A stretch of 64,000 nucleotides of DNA from positions 596,501 through 660,500 of the forward strand of contig NW_025813698.1 in the NCBI RefSeq assembly GCF_021917145.1. Direction: 5' to 3'. The position numbers and the translations under genes are program-made. Positions 1 to 21,122 of this stretch are shown here, piece after piece. How positions within the stretch are numbered: position 1 is the first letter of the stretch; the number at the start of each line of letters is the position of its first letter. Below the pieces are notes generated by a model. The model was not told the origin of the DNA. It saw nothing but the letters and a program-made list of their open reading frames with translations, and made no database searches. The DNA is from Hypomesus transpacificus (lineage: Eukaryota; Chordata; Actinopteri; Osmeriformes; Osmeridae).

Positions 1-3000
1 TTTGTTGGTGGAATCCCCCACAACTGTGGTGAACCTGAACTCAGGGACTATTTCAATAGATTTGGAGTGGTAAGTCCTTGTATTGAAAAATGTGTAGTAC
101 TGCATAGTGGTCCCTTTATTAACCACAGACTTGAGTGTTTGCTGCATTGACTATACCCAATGACAGAAACTGCCCACAGGAAGGTCACTGGCAAAAGAGC
201 AAGTGCCAAATGCCATCATATCGAGATGAAAACTGATAACACGTTATCAAGCTGAATATACGAATTAACGATTACAGTTTTTGTCTGTGCACCAAACGTA
301 GCCAATGTATTCCTTTGTTCAATTCAAGGTCACAGAGGTGGTAATGATCTATGATGCAGAGAAACAAAGGCCACGAGGTAAAAGCTGATCTTGTTTTTCT
401 CTTCCATACCTCCCATCTTGAATCTCATGACAAACTATTCTGACCCAAAGAGGAAGAGAAGCCCATTCAGCCCTCCACCCAAATTAGAAATGACCAGTGT
501 TCTCTGACTGGTGCAACATCATGCTCATCGTTCATTCACACGTGCTGCAATGGATGGCACCCCTCAACCACTGAAAAAACTTTTCCCATGCAACCAGATC
601 TGCATGGTGAGAAAGTGAAGAGAAAGCATTGACATAAATTCTAAACATTGTAGTGTCCTCTCATGACCTTGTGGGACAGAATCAGCCTCTGCTGCAATTT
701 AAATATTTCAGTTTAAGGAAAAGGCAGTTCATTTACTCAGTGTCACATGGCTGGGACTGAATCATTAGGCCTATCTCAGCATTTATGAATGTGCTGGTCT
801 ATACTGAAGGTAATGTTAAAACCAAATTATATTAGCATCTGTAGTAGGTTAGTGCTTGATTTATTGTTTCCATCGTAGAATAGCGCATGGATATTGCACT
901 AGACATTCAATGGAACATATGTTAATCTTTCCTTTCACATTTATTGAAAATGTTTGTTAATGCCTTATTTGACACCCAGAATTAAGCTGGTACATAGGGT
1001 TTAACTTGCAGAAATGTTGTCGAAATAGAAACATTTCCCACAGATTGAAAGCTTGTACAGGGTGATTGAGTCAAGTGTTGCCAAAATATTCACAAGGTAA
1101 GAGTATAGTCTAGTAAATATTTACTCACATTTACTGTCAAGAGTTTAATAACCTGACAGTTCAAATGACAGCTTTAATATATCAGGTTGTTGTGTTTGCT
1201 CAGAGCTGTTTTCTTCACTTGTCCTACCTATCAAAAATGCAGGGGTCAACAGCCCACAGCATTGAATACACCTCTTCTCCTTCAGTGCTCACTAACCTCT
1301 ATTGGGAGAAAAACAGAATACTTTGTCATTTGGATTTGCATAGTGAATTTACAACAATAACAACATTTACATTGTCAAGAATGTCAATTTAATTTCTTTT
1401 TAAATGACTAAAATGACAATTTAACATTTTGTAGTGAATTAAGTTTTATTTGTTTCTGTGTAGACATATATTATATATTTTAAATGGCATATTAAGTGTT
1501 TTCCCATATGTAGAATGTAAAGTATTTTTGTAAGTAAGCCCTTTCTATTTTTCTTTCTCTATCCCCTTTCTCTTCATGAATGGTTTGAATGAGATTAACC
1601 GTCTTTTTTAAGATTTGTCTTTTCTCCTTTAGGTAATTGTGTACAGAGTGGTATCACAGAGGTACAGGCCAGATGTAAGAGTAAAAAAAAAAGCTCAGAC
1701 TGTCAGAAAATTGGGGTTTATACAAAGTGTAGATGGAGCACATTTATGATAGAAATGTACGGCTGTATAAAAAATATAAAAAAAACTTAAGGATTTAGTG
1801 GTTTGTAATTTTCCACCACGTTTTCTACTCTGATGTGACCAATTTTCTTTTATATGTTTTTGAGTTTTGAAGTTATATGAAGGACAGGTCACAAATAGAT
1901 GGTATTTATAGTCACTGTTTATACTGGTTCAAGAGGCTGGGGACGATAATATTAGGTTTTCAAAAATCTCTAGCAATCCCAAAGGATTGTTATTGGAAGC
2001 AGGTTAGCTCCCAAGTGAAGATGTTCTACCAACCCAATTCTGCCACTAGAAAAAACTTTATCGAATTGGTTCACTGCAGTGCGGTGCTGCTACAGAACTT
2101 ATGCATGCTTAAAAGCATTTAGCAGTTTTTTTTTCTGTAGTGGATGTTTATGTGGAATGAACAACTTCCGACATACCTTCAACGTAAATCGAACATTTTC
2201 AGTTATAGATGGAGCTGCATTAAAACATTGTTTTGAGATTGCAGTGCCTTTTGTGTTGGTATATGAGAAGAATTTAGAATCACAATAGAGCAGGACTGCA
2301 AGTACAATTCAATATGAGAGATGATATTTTATGACAGCTGAGTAATTATATTCTATATGTTTTAAGGCATCTTTGTATATCTCCCATGCAAACTCTGACA
2401 GCACCATTAGTCGCTTATTAGTAGAACCAAAAGGCCTATATCTCTGTGTTGCTATTGTGAAAAGTATTCTAGTAATTCTCCATTTTAGGCTTATCCTGGC
2501 TGACTCAAAATATTAAACAAAATTTGGGAAAGCTTGGAGAAAGCTTCAGACATTGTACAATTTCCGTTTTTCCATTTGTGTTATGCATTAACAATGGCTG
2601 CTGCCAGTGTATGCTGCACAGCAATATTCTACAGGGCAGATCAAGGTGGGGTTTGGATGAAACCGCAAATATAAACATCTAAACTACTATTACACATAGT
2701 TACCACACCTTATTCCTGACATGGAATCAAACTTTTACATTTAACATACCTGTAGATGAATTGAGCTTCAGTTTATTATAATAATAACACGTTACAAGTA
2801 TTATTTGACAACGTGAATTGGATGCGTAACTTCCTTAAGTCCCCCAGTTTTGTGCTGTGCTGTCAGCCTGCGACATCACCCAAACCCCAGGAGCCTCCTG
2901 CCCAGTCTTGATCCCCATTTCGCTGACCCCAATACTGTTCTTCATCTTGTGTTGTCACAACGCCCTGCTACCTTGATTCACTCTTGGTCGTTGGCTAGGT

Positions 3001-6000
3001 TTTGGATTTATTACTTTCGAGGCCGAACAATCAGTGGACCAGGCTGTCAACATGCATTTTCACGACATCATGGGCAAAAAAGTGTGTAGTTGTAGTTTTA
3101 TTTTACCCTCGAGATCGAACGGAGGCTTGGCCGATGGGAAGTGTTGTTTGGGGCCGTAACCTTCTAGTTACAGCTGTATTTCCAGGGGTCACCAATGGGC
3201 CTGGTGCCTTTGGCTCATAGGGTTCAAATGATCTGTATCTACTTCACGACAACTTCATTACAAATGTACAAACTGAATTGGTTTCATAGTACTCACTGTA
3301 GTCATTCCAGTTGGCAATGTCACATAGATTCATTTCATTATGGAGTTTTCCTTGTTAATTCTAAACAATCTCAGTCAACATTTTAGATGACAATGACTTA
3401 GTTGTCTTGTCCTTAAAAAAAAAAAGACTTGGTCACCCCTCTGAAATATTACGTACAACTTCTAGAGTCGCCCAAGGCTTCGTTTACATTGACCTCTCCT
3501 TTAGGTTGTAAAGAGTATTTGAAAGCCTTTACTTTAAGAACGACAGAATACTTGGTCTGGCTTTTGAGATTCCAGGGTGTGGCCTGAAATTAAGCATAGT
3601 ATGGGAACTAGGTGATAAGACAGAAATATTCAGTTTAAACAGTCACCTAAAGGATTGGTCTTGTTTAAGTTCTTCCCCCCCCCCCCCCCGATTATTTTGT
3701 TGACAGGTCACTTACTTTTTGAGTTATTTGATACTTTCCCCGCCAACTTGTGTTTTAAAATTTAAAGAAAAACCTCAATTAAGTGACCTCAGTTCCAGAG
3801 TCTCCATACTGTGTCGATAAATACTGAGAACCAAAATGGGTGGGCCCTGTTCAAAGGCATGTTAAGACATATCAATGCACACAGTGTTTGAGGGAAAATA
3901 AAGCTTATAGCCCCCATTATTAATTGGATCTCAATGGAGCGTTTAAAGCTAATTAGATGCCTGAATTCACAGCTATGATACCAGCAAAACCAGTTTGAAA
4001 ATCTTAATGTAGATTGCTATTCAGTCATTAATAATTTGTACCTTTGACAAATGTTAGTCAAATGCATCCTCTGAGGAACTATCATGTAAAAGTAAACGCA
4101 AATCGTTTCTCAAATATGGTTATTCCTTATAACATATATTTTATCTATACGTTTAAATTGATATACAGCATATAAAGTTAGACGTTGAATTTAATATCTG
4201 ACCTCATTGTAAGATATGAGTTATATGTGGCTCTTTAAGTGAGGACCAGTTTCTCACCATCGTCTTGGCAAGTCTCCTTCACTTTGTCCTGATTTCCAGT
4301 CGGTATCGAAGTTCAATGTAAGCTATTGTTCTTGAGTTGACATTACCTTGCGCTGGGACTTGAGGGAGGCGGGGTGGGGGGGAGATATGTTACAAAATTA
4401 GAAACTGGAGCACATCAAACCGCACGACAAATCCCAGTTCTGCTGGTGGGGAATGTGCAGAAGTCATGGCATCCATCACTCCCAACCGTGATGCCCGCGG
4501 GACAAGGCCCAGGTAGCAGTGCTCGCGGCGGGCCACTCATGGAAGCATGTGCGTGTAATTAGGTCGACAGAGAAGGAAGAGGGCAGGCAAAGGAAGTGGC
4601 ACCACCTTAAAGCTTGTGAGAATTTTATGATTCATTTTCCTCATGCAAGGTGACCCCAATAATTCAACCCTTCTCTATTTCAGTCCTACCCCCCCCCCCC
4701 CCCCCCCCCTAGTGTCAACCCATTTTTTTTGCTCTGGTTAACTGCTGGTATCTCTGTGGCTGCGTACCGCCATGAAAGATTTTATAGGCCATGTAGTGAT
4801 ATAGCAACGTAAGCCATATTGGATGGCAATGATGGGGTTTTCATTTAAGCTTCTTTGACTATTACTTACTCTAAGCTTCGATACTGCATACTTTTTACAT
4901 AAGCACAATGTTAATTAGTGCAATTTAATGGGAGTATCAGCCAATCAAGTATTATTAACATTTTCTCTTGCATTTGACACGGTATGAAGATTCCTTTCTA
5001 AATTGACTTCTAAGACTGTCTATTAGTATTATCTGCACGTTTCACTGTTATATCAAATATGCAAATATCTTTCTACATTCATCTCCCTCTGAAATTCTAC
5101 CTGAAGTTAAAATAAAATTTGAGATTCTTTAAGCGTTAGCCGGGGGTAAGGTAAGTGTTGACATTACATTAGATGTTTTATCTACATTTAAAGGGCACAA
5201 ATTAAAGGAGACTGGAACTTTTTGTTACTCAGGTACACCTTTAAAAGCCTATAAAAATTGTAACTATTACTCTTGAAATCTATTCAAATGTATATTTTCC
5301 ATGCAAAACTAAATTAAACATGAGCTTCTTGTCAATAAAGTACCTGAGAAACATATTGTTATACAACTCCCCCTTTACACAAATAAGTACCTACAGTATC
5401 TACATAAAGCAGCCTTATACTGGCCCCAGATAAAATGTTAAATTAATCTCTTGTCATGCCCCCTGAAATCTTAAGGCAAGCCTTAGAATTACGTGCCATC
5501 TGGTAGGGAAGGGATTTCTATGATTTAGTACTGGTGTTGCATATCGTGCCCTTCCCGTCCTTTGTCCAGGTGGAAGTGAAAAGGGCTGAACCTCGGGATA
5601 GCAAAGCTCCTGGCCAGCTTGGACCTAGCCAATGGGGACCCAGAGGCATCTTGAGTGCAGCCAATGGTTGGACAGCACAACCTGCCCAAGGCTGGCAACA
5701 GAGTTATGGGCCCCAGGGTGAGTGGGAGAGAAGCCCAGAGATCAGAGCACGACCTGTTCTCTCAGATAAAGGAACATGGACATTGTATTTAAGCTTGGAA
5801 GAAAGACGTTAAGGGTGTTAAAATGTGTCAAATTCAGTTCCAACATTAACATTGCACGTCTAGGTCATTGTTTCACTAGTGCTCAGGTTAGCATGAACAT
5901 TCTTACGTCCAGGTTGTTTCAGCTGTACTTTGGTGAATCTTCAACTTGGTCAGTAGTGTTACCATCTTTGAGTTTGTGTTTTAATATTCAAACTTTCTTC

Positions 6001-9000
6001 CTAGGAGTTTGGGTGTCAGCGGGCCAGCCTATAGGTAGGTTTTGTTCTGTGTCCCTCGCACGAAATATTTCCCTTTTACTAGTTGATTAGCATCCCTCTT
6101 GTTTAACACATAACTGGAAAACAATGTTATTCACAGATTGATTTTCTCCCATGTCTCTTTGCAGAATGCTTACATAGAAAGTATTTTATCATAGCCTTCC
6201 ATGTTTTGTTCTTATACCAAAATTTGGCATTAACAAGTGTTACTCGCAATAGCTGAAGTCACTGAGGTATTTTACTACTTTTGAAACATTTCCTGCCTCT
6301 GTTAAGGCGAGGTCTTGTATCATGCTTCAGACACTACACCTCTAACTCCACATCAGTAGAGGGAAAATAAACATTCAGGCTTAACAGCCACCCTTCTCAC
6401 CCCTGCTCTGTAAACAGGGAACACATGCTCCAATACACAAGCAATTTGTGGCAGTACGAATGTGGTAAGAGACTCTGCCATGTGCCTTATTTGGTGTGTC
6501 ATCACAGGTGGGTACGGCCCCCCTTTATCTGCCGGTCGTGGAGCCCCTGCACAGCCCCCTTCACCATTCAATGCATTCCTGGTCACAACAACCCCGACAG
6601 GGGGCTTCGGGGCACCTCAGGGCTATCCGCAGCAAGGATACAGCACACCACCTCAGTTTGGTCAGTAACAGCAGCGTATTTGAAATGCAAACAGTATAAC
6701 ACCCAACCGTACAAGAAGATATACATCCACACAGAGCTGACGGATGTTTCTGTGGTGATTTAGGGTACAGTTTTGGTACGCCTCAGGGTGACCAGTATGC
6801 GCCACAGGGAGTGCCTGCCCCTCCCACCACTCCGGGATCCGGGCCTCTAGGGTTCGCCCCTGCCACCACACCCACTCAGGACATGAGCAAAGCCCCCACG
6901 GGACAGCCCGACTTCCCCTACAGCCAGTATGGTGAGTAGAAGCAACATGCTCTACAAGATGTCTCCTGCCTCTCAACTCACTCCTCAACTGAAAAATGGA
7001 GTATCTAGTTGGTTGAAGATTTTTGATTGGTTGTGAGGACCAAACGCCCCAACCAGCCATGGCTTATCACTACAGCCCACCAACAAGCAGGAGGTTGCTC
7101 TTGGTTCCCATGTAGCTTTTAACGGCTTCACATGCATACACGCTTGCGCACATATAATACTGTAGGCCTTCCTGGCTCTGCTATGGAGCTCCCATAGAAG
7201 CCACATCATGCCCAAGACTCCTCCAGGTTTCCCCACCTCAGGAACATCCAGGTTGGCCTTCAAATGAATGGATTGGTAAGGAATGGTAGGTTTAAATTAG
7301 ATCATCCTGCCTCGCAATGTTGCATTTGAGAGGAGTGGAATTCCCTCTGTGTCCCTCATAGATTATGGTAGATGTTTGGCTGCAGGAGGTTCCAAGTAGC
7401 CCATCATCCAGGACCCCCTGTCTCTTGGTGAATGAGTGTGCTGGCATTTGAGTCCTATATTTTCAATTCTACGGCTCACCCATCCCACTGATGTACAAGG
7501 CATGATCACTGGTTTCCATCATGCACACGTTGGTTACGTCTATGAACTATATACACGTACTGAATCAATTTAGGTTGAATGCCTCTCAAGTAATTTGACA
7601 TTTATAATAGAGCACTTATCTCTTGCTCTAAACATTGTAGTAGCAGAGTACCAGATTGTAAATTACTGTAATTTAAACAGGCCTATAGTCATCAACCTTG
7701 GGTTTAGGGGCTCCTGCTTGAAAAGCAGACTGTCCTACTCAAGCTGATTAACATTCATTTATGCTGACCAATTCAGGCCCACCTTTCCACAGTTTTTTTC
7801 CCCCTCTTGTCTCTGTTATATTTACCCACAGCAAGTGATAATGGAAGGATATGACACCAAATCTAAAGTCTTGCATTGTTTTTGTAGCAAGTGATGAAAC
7901 TATTTACTACTTGTAATTGGTAAACTATTGATTACTGTAACTTGTTATAGACTACCATCCTGTTCAGTGTGTCATGCTTGTGCTTTGCCTCCATTCTGCT
8001 CCTTGTCATTAGTGTTGGCTGCCTGATCAGTCATTTAGTACAATAACCACCCAGTATATACCCACAGGCAGCAAAGGGCATTCACCCTACATGTTTTGAA
8101 TTCCAGATGGATCTGAGCCATTCATTTGAACAGTTTTAGAGCAGTCGCAGGAAGGGACAAGTGTAAGTCACTGCCACAGTGGTGGTGTAGATAAAGGGGG
8201 AATCATGTTCAATGTAGGCCACTGGCCGGTATCTGGGTTCAGTCAACCTGGTCTCCTCATCTCCCTGATAGGCTTGGGTAACTACCCTCAGGACCCCTCT
8301 GCCTACGGACCCACGCGTCCTTCTCACAGTTATGGTCAGGATGAGCAGGGATATAGTGCAGGTAGGTGTGAGCATTGTCTTCTCCAACCACCCCGAAAAA
8401 AGAAAAAAAAAAGTAGCATATTTTTCAGTACATAGTGTCATGTACGGTAGCTGCAACTTCTGTGTTTCCCAACGTCTTTCTCGTTTATTATTTGTGTTTG
8501 TGTTTTACATGCACGTTTTGGGTACGTGCGTGTAAAATATGTTTTCACGTTCAGAGTGTACTGAACTATGGCTATGCATCGTTTGTAGTTTATGAGATGA
8601 TCATTTTGAAGGACAACATGAACAACCAACCCAGATTGAGTGGCAAATTGTAAACTTTTGATTGAAGTCTGAGTTGCATCATCTCATTCCCCATAGTGGC
8701 TGTAGCCTAGTTCATTATACCGTGAACATCCACGTATCTTCTTGGTCCACTCTCTCTCTCCCTCTGCATTGCTTTGCTAGTATAAAAGGATGATCTAATT
8801 CTGTTCATGGCACAGTTGTTCAATGCAATGGCAGTCTATTAATTCATTGTTTTTTCTCATATGCCATCTCCTCATCAAAGGGAAGTAATGTGATACAGCG
8901 ACAAAAACACCTCTGGCCGGGGAAATTAGAAACTAAATTTCTATCTGATTTTTTTCTGTGGTCATGCTAGGTCTGTGCCTTGGTCTTCCTAATTCTTTTT

Positions 9001-9780
9001 TCCAGCTTTGGAGCGCTTTGAGCACCCCATGAGAAACTTATTTTGTATTCTCCTACCATTTTTGTCCTTTCATTTCAGTTGTCTTTTTCTTTCTCTCCGT
9101 ATTGTCCTAAATGGGTTTTAGATGGTACAGTCTTGTGTTCATTGGATGTCTATGCAGTTCCCTTCCTGCCTCTCTGACCACTGTGGCAACAGGGAGATGG
9201 TGCCATCCAGTGTCCATAATGTAAAGCATCTTTATGCTTGTTGCACTAAGTATTTGAAAATATTGTTTTTCTTGTTTTGAAGCCTCTAACATCAGCATAA
9301 TTTCTATGTATTTAAACAAGACGAATGATAACTAAATTAGAATGACTTAAAATGTGTAATTCCTGGCTGGTTATCTAAATCGTACCATTGTACGAAGGGG
9401 TAACTAAATTCAAGAAAGAAAGACAATATTTGATTTTAACTTTAGAAGTCATTAAATCTGTGATCGGTTCTGTATTTATTTATTTTTCTTTATTGTGTTT
9501 GTCTTTTACTGTATTTATTTATCCAAAGGAACTGTGAGAAAGGTTTTTAGGCACTTGTGATGATTAAGCTCCTCTTTCTCTGTCTATGTACCTCATCCTT
9601 TCAACAGGTTATGGTCAGGACCTTACTGGGTTTGGCCACACCTTTGCAGATCCTACCCAGCAGACGGCGTCATATGGGGCCCCTGCAGTACAAGCCGCTG
9701 CTGGACCCCAGGCCACAGCCACTGCTTTCGGCCGAGGACAGAATCACAACGTACAGGGCTTCCATCCATATCGACGCTGA
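1..9780 (+). CDS. dazap1: DAZ-associated protein 1, 3' part (RNA-binding protein)
   Basis: DAZAP1 is an hnRNP-like protein of nucleus and cytoplasm that acts in splicing and translation of germ-cell and other mRNAs. Exons: <1-69, 329-377, 2999-3081, 5570-5717, 6005-6034, 6508-6660, 6764-6931, 8272-8361, 9608-9780; all junctions are GT-AG with matching phases. The window opens inside RRM2 at FVGGIPHNCGEPELRDYF; exons 2 and 3 supply the RNP1-like RGFGFITF motif and the end of the domain at HFHDIMGKK. The rest is a low-complexity tail rich in Gly, Pro, Gln and Tyr, ending FGRGQNHNVQGFHPYRR, a family-typical C-terminus. About 320 residues are present; RRM1 and the 5' end lie outside. Exon 5 is a 30-bp microexon (VWVSAGQPIG). 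Identity rests on many family-specific strings and is firm. Confidence 0.95.
3675..3689. repeat. poly-C run in dazap1 intron
   Basis: Fifteen consecutive C. A second, longer run of 21 C lies at 4689-4709 in the same intron. Neither is near a splice site. Confidence 0.9.
4689..4709. repeat. poly-C run (21 nt) in dazap1 intron
   Basis: Uninterrupted C homopolymer, one of at least eight C/G runs of 13 or more bases in the window. The exact length may be a sequencing or assembly approximation. Confidence 0.9.
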
Positions 9781-10455
9781 GACTTCAGAAGGTCACAGCA
9801 ACAAAGCGTTCAGTTCAAAGTCAGGGAAACGTGTGTTCTGGTCATAAAGAAAAACTGGATTTCTGGATTGTTATTTGGAACAAATGCACACAATTTGAGA
9901 GAGCAAAAGCAACTCATGAAACCAGGGATTCCACCAACTCACTTCTGTTACAATTTCACTTGATGTAAAAGAAGAGACTTTTGCATAAGCTTTTGAGCGT
10001 CAACATGAAAAAACCTTTATTTGTCCCCCCCCTTGTTTTATAGTAGAACTTTACTACTTTGCAATAAGTTTTGATTGTCTGGTCAAACACTAGCACAGAG
10101 AATATATATATAAACAGAGACATATGTATATTTATGGTGGATACAGAAAAGAAAACAGGGTCTCAAGTTTCCTCAGCTTTAAATTCTAGGGAAAATGTTT
10201 TTATTTTTCATTTGGTCAATTTTGTTTATTTTCTGAGCCTTTTTATTTTAAAGTTTGTTTAAAATGGGAAATATGAATATATATTATACACAAACTGTGC
10301 AATTTTTTAAAAGAGAATTTTGTACTATAAATGTACACTTTGCTTATTTTTTATTTAAAGATGTAGACTTCCCTCAGGTGGCTGTTCGAGTGCATTTTGC
10401 ACTTATGCAAAAAGAAAGGAAAACTTATTTCAAATAAATGTTTTAAAGATATGCT
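9781..10455 (+). other. dazap1: dazap1 3' UTR with polyA signal
   Basis: AT-rich sequence after the TGA at 9778-9780, reading to an AATAAA at 10433-10438 followed by a T/GT-rich stretch (tttgttggtgtctg), the usual layout of a cleavage site. The transcript end is therefore put near 10455. Length and AT content fit a vertebrate 3' UTR. Confidence 0.7.
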
Positions 10456-12900
10456 TTTGTTGGTGTCTGTAATTTTTGTAAGCCATAAACTTTTGGTTCT
10501 GCAAATTTACTGACCATAATCTAATTAAGTTCAAGATTAAATATGGTACAAAGGAGTCGATCTTAGAGACTATGACTTTGGCTATGATTAAAAATAGTCC
10601 TGATCTGTATCTAGCTATACTTGTTTTGGGTAATAGGTAATAGAGTAGCCCACATTGTGAGTTGGGATGAGTAATTTTAATTAATGAGATAACGGAATAT
10701 TGAGAAACAAAAAGTACGAATTTCAAATACTTAAACAATTGCATAATAGTGTCGCTAGTTTTATAAGGGATACATTTCATATTGAATTATTAGTCCATAC
10801 TTAAATTAATTTAAGAACACGTCAAGAATCTTGAGAGTTGACAGGTCGCTTTGTTCATGGTACCAGTTTCCGTGAGAGTGTTGTCAAGCAGTAGTGAAAC
10901 TGGCCTCGATAGTCCCAGAGAATAGTCCTTAATTGCATTTCCGGTTATGCAAATTAGCCTTCAGAATATGAGTCTGTCCTGAGATGTGCCACAACTTGTG
11001 GGTGTAACGAGTTATCGCGGATATCAAGTAGAGCCAAATTCAAGAGTTTGTTCATTAAAAGTGATTATGGTTATGCATATAAAAAAAATACGTATCAATC
11101 TGGTTATTTGTATTAAGATGTAAAACAAGTAACTGGACTATTAAAAAAGTGCTAAATCACAAATGTAAAAAACGAAAACAACTTTTGTTATTATTACAGT
11201 ATTTGTTTTGACCAATTATGACACATGATTTATTTAGGCCAACTAACAGAACTTCAATTCTGAACGCTTTTAACTTCCTTTAGTCAATATTCAACATTTT
11301 CATGTCATTATTTTTAGTTGACCATCTTTTATTATCTTGTTCATGTTTTGTATTGTACTGTATAATTATATTCCTATAATTATGGGGGAAATACCCTTTA
11401 TTTCAGACTATTCAAAAACAAAAAATACAGTTGGTCTTGTGTCCTTTATTCTGAAAACATTTGGAAGAAATCAACCGGAAATGGGATTCCTCATTGAGGC
11501 TGGCTTCACCCTGCTTTGTCAAGCTAACTACAATTAGAAATCTTTGTTACAGGCAAAGATTGTCAGTCGTTATGATCGGTTACAGAAGATTTTGACAAAT
11601 TTAGAAAACGGGTTGGATATTAGTTCTATATCTGAATACAAAATATAGGGCTGAACCTGTAAGTACAAAAGCTGTTTATGTGCCCTGCTAACGCTAGCTG
11701 TTTGCGTTAACTAAACCATCTCCAGTGAAGGTATCTCTCTTAGCTCGCTACTACTAGCGAGCTAGAGCTAGCTAAATTAGAGTAGCTAGTCTGGCTACCT
11801 AGACCATCTGACTGGTGGTGGTTAATCTAGGTAATACTTTATCATTATACTAGAATTCAAAAAGCAAACGTAAACTAAATTACCATCTTAGCTAGCTCGT
11901 TCAGTGCATGTGGACTGATTGAATTGCGGTGTTTTTTGCCCAGCCGGGTTGATATGACTCGGGGGCTACCTGTTTCAAGATTCTCGTCAGCTAGCTACTA
12001 GTCTAGCTAGCTCCGAGTGTGTTGTCATGCTAGCTTCGTTAGCTAGCTAGTACTCGGCTTTCTCTTCTTAGGTTTCTCAGTGTCGAGGAAGCAGATTAGC
12101 TTGTAACGTTAGCTTGCTAATAACAGCAAGCTTCAGGAACCAGTTCGCCCATTTATTACAACTGAAGAAGTAGGGCACAGTTCCTCAATTGAGTTTGAAG
12201 CTATCCAACCCGAGTTAGCCGCACTGAATGAAAGCTGTGCTCTGAATAGTTTGACAACTTAGCTCTTTTTATTGTTAGCGAGCAAATGCATATTTTTCTG
12301 GCGTTCTATTCTTCCTTTAGACAGTTAGTATCAGTCATTTAGTGAGCTTTTTTCAATCTAATGCTATGATTAAGCTCTGTTTCCTTATGTTAAGCAGGTG
12401 TAGGCTACATAACTTGTTGTGTAAATTTAGTAACAACATAGAAGGAGCTTGATTTTGACATGGCTGTATGAGTGGCCTAGCTATTTGGCCATTTCGTCAT
12501 TCGTGCATGTTTGAATATAACATAGTTTTCGGTGATTTACTTAAATAACAACATAAGCACTTCAATCAGGCCTACTGTAAGTAGCTTAACCCACAAAATG
12601 TAGAGTAACAGCATAACATTCCCCATACTCATAACATATATGCGTTAAAATATTTAGCAGGGAGATGTATGTGAGTCACAGGCAGCCACAGAGAAGGAGC
12701 AAGAGAAGATTTGTCAAAATAGTTGAATGCTGTGCCTCAATGAAGCAGCCGAGAGGGGAATATCCTAAAGATGCCTATTTCTTCGGTATAGCAACAGTTG
12801 CTGGAATACAATAACAAGGAGCTGTCTTTGTTTATCTGGTTCTACTACCAGTGTGGCTTATAATTCAATATTCTTTGCCAGAATGGTTTTCTATCAGTTC
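10456..12900. other. intergenic spacer between dazap1 and dpp9
   Basis: No coding exon was recognised. The first kilobase is AT-rich. From about 11,650 the composition changes to a patch dense in GCTAGCTA-like palindromes (annotated separately), which may belong to the dpp9 promoter region. The open frames here are short and show no family motifs. Confidence 0.6.
11680..12120. repeat. GCTAGC/AGCTAGCT-rich palindromic patch
   Basis: Many copies of gctagct or agctagct, often overlapping as short inverted repeats, for example around 11,745-11,800, 11,890-11,900, 11,990-12,015 and 12,030-12,050. They are irregularly spaced, so this is not a clean tandem satellite. It lies 0.9-1.3 kb upstream of the first recognised dpp9 coding exon. 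Confidence 0.6.
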
Positions 12901-12919
12901 ACTCGGGGTGTTGTGTGAG
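12840..12919 (+). other. dpp9: possible dpp9 5' untranslated exon
   Basis: A donor-like site (gag|gtaaga) at 12919/12920 lies 70 bp before the acceptor of the first coding exon. The left border is not known. The segment contains a ten-codon ATG-to-TGA frame (ATG at 12881) that would act as an upstream ORF if transcribed. Support is only the splice signal and position. Confidence 0.3.
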
Positions 12920-13023
12920 GTAAGACTTTGTTGTACCACCTTGCAATTTAGATAGTCAAATAATTGTATTATTATTTTTTTTCCTTAGGTTATCAAATCT
13001 GGTTCAGGCTTGTTGGGTGGTTG

Positions 13024-20674
<7,651 letters not shown>

Positions 20675-20781
20675 TGAGGGCTGCGGTGTATTGGACAGAG
20701 CCTCTCCCCTTCCCCCTGCACCCCTGGCCTAACCTATGTACCTATCTATATCTACCAGTCACCCTGTCTCCAACGACCCTA

Positions 20782-20804
20782 CCCCCCCCCCCCCCCCCCC
20801 CCCC
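20782..20804. repeat. poly-C run (23 nt) in dpp9 3' UTR
   Basis: Uninterrupted C homopolymer about 110 bases after the stop codon; transcribed if the 3' UTR call is right. Confidence 0.9.
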
Positions 20805-21095
20805 ACCTACTACCATTTTCAAAAGAGATTTTATAAAAACCGCTGACCAACTTGCATCATGCCATGAGCCAAGAGACGACACTCACCAGTTGGGGAAAAA
20901 CGGAGGAAGTTCGGCAAAGGGAGGATGGAAAAACCTGAAGCACTGAGCGTCTTGAGCTTTTACCATCTTGGAGTGGTTCATCGTTTATTTTATGTGCCAC
21001 GCCCTGTAAGTGATTTTTTTGTTTTGTTATTGTTGTTCTGTAACACGTTGATGTTGATCTTTAATACTTTGTTGCCAAACGTGTCTTTCTTATTG

Positions 21096-21122
21096 TTTTT
21101 TTTTTTTTTTTTTTTTTTTTTT
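21096..21122. repeat. poly-T run (27 nt)
   Basis: T homopolymer followed by five C, in the inferred dpp9 3' UTR. It could be the polyA tail of a reverse-oriented retroposed copy, but no element body was recognised beside it. Confidence 0.85.

Noticed and set aside
2850-3220. Open frames around the third dazap1 exon
   Set aside because: They read through intron sequence. Only 2999-3081 matches RRM2 and has matching splice sites.
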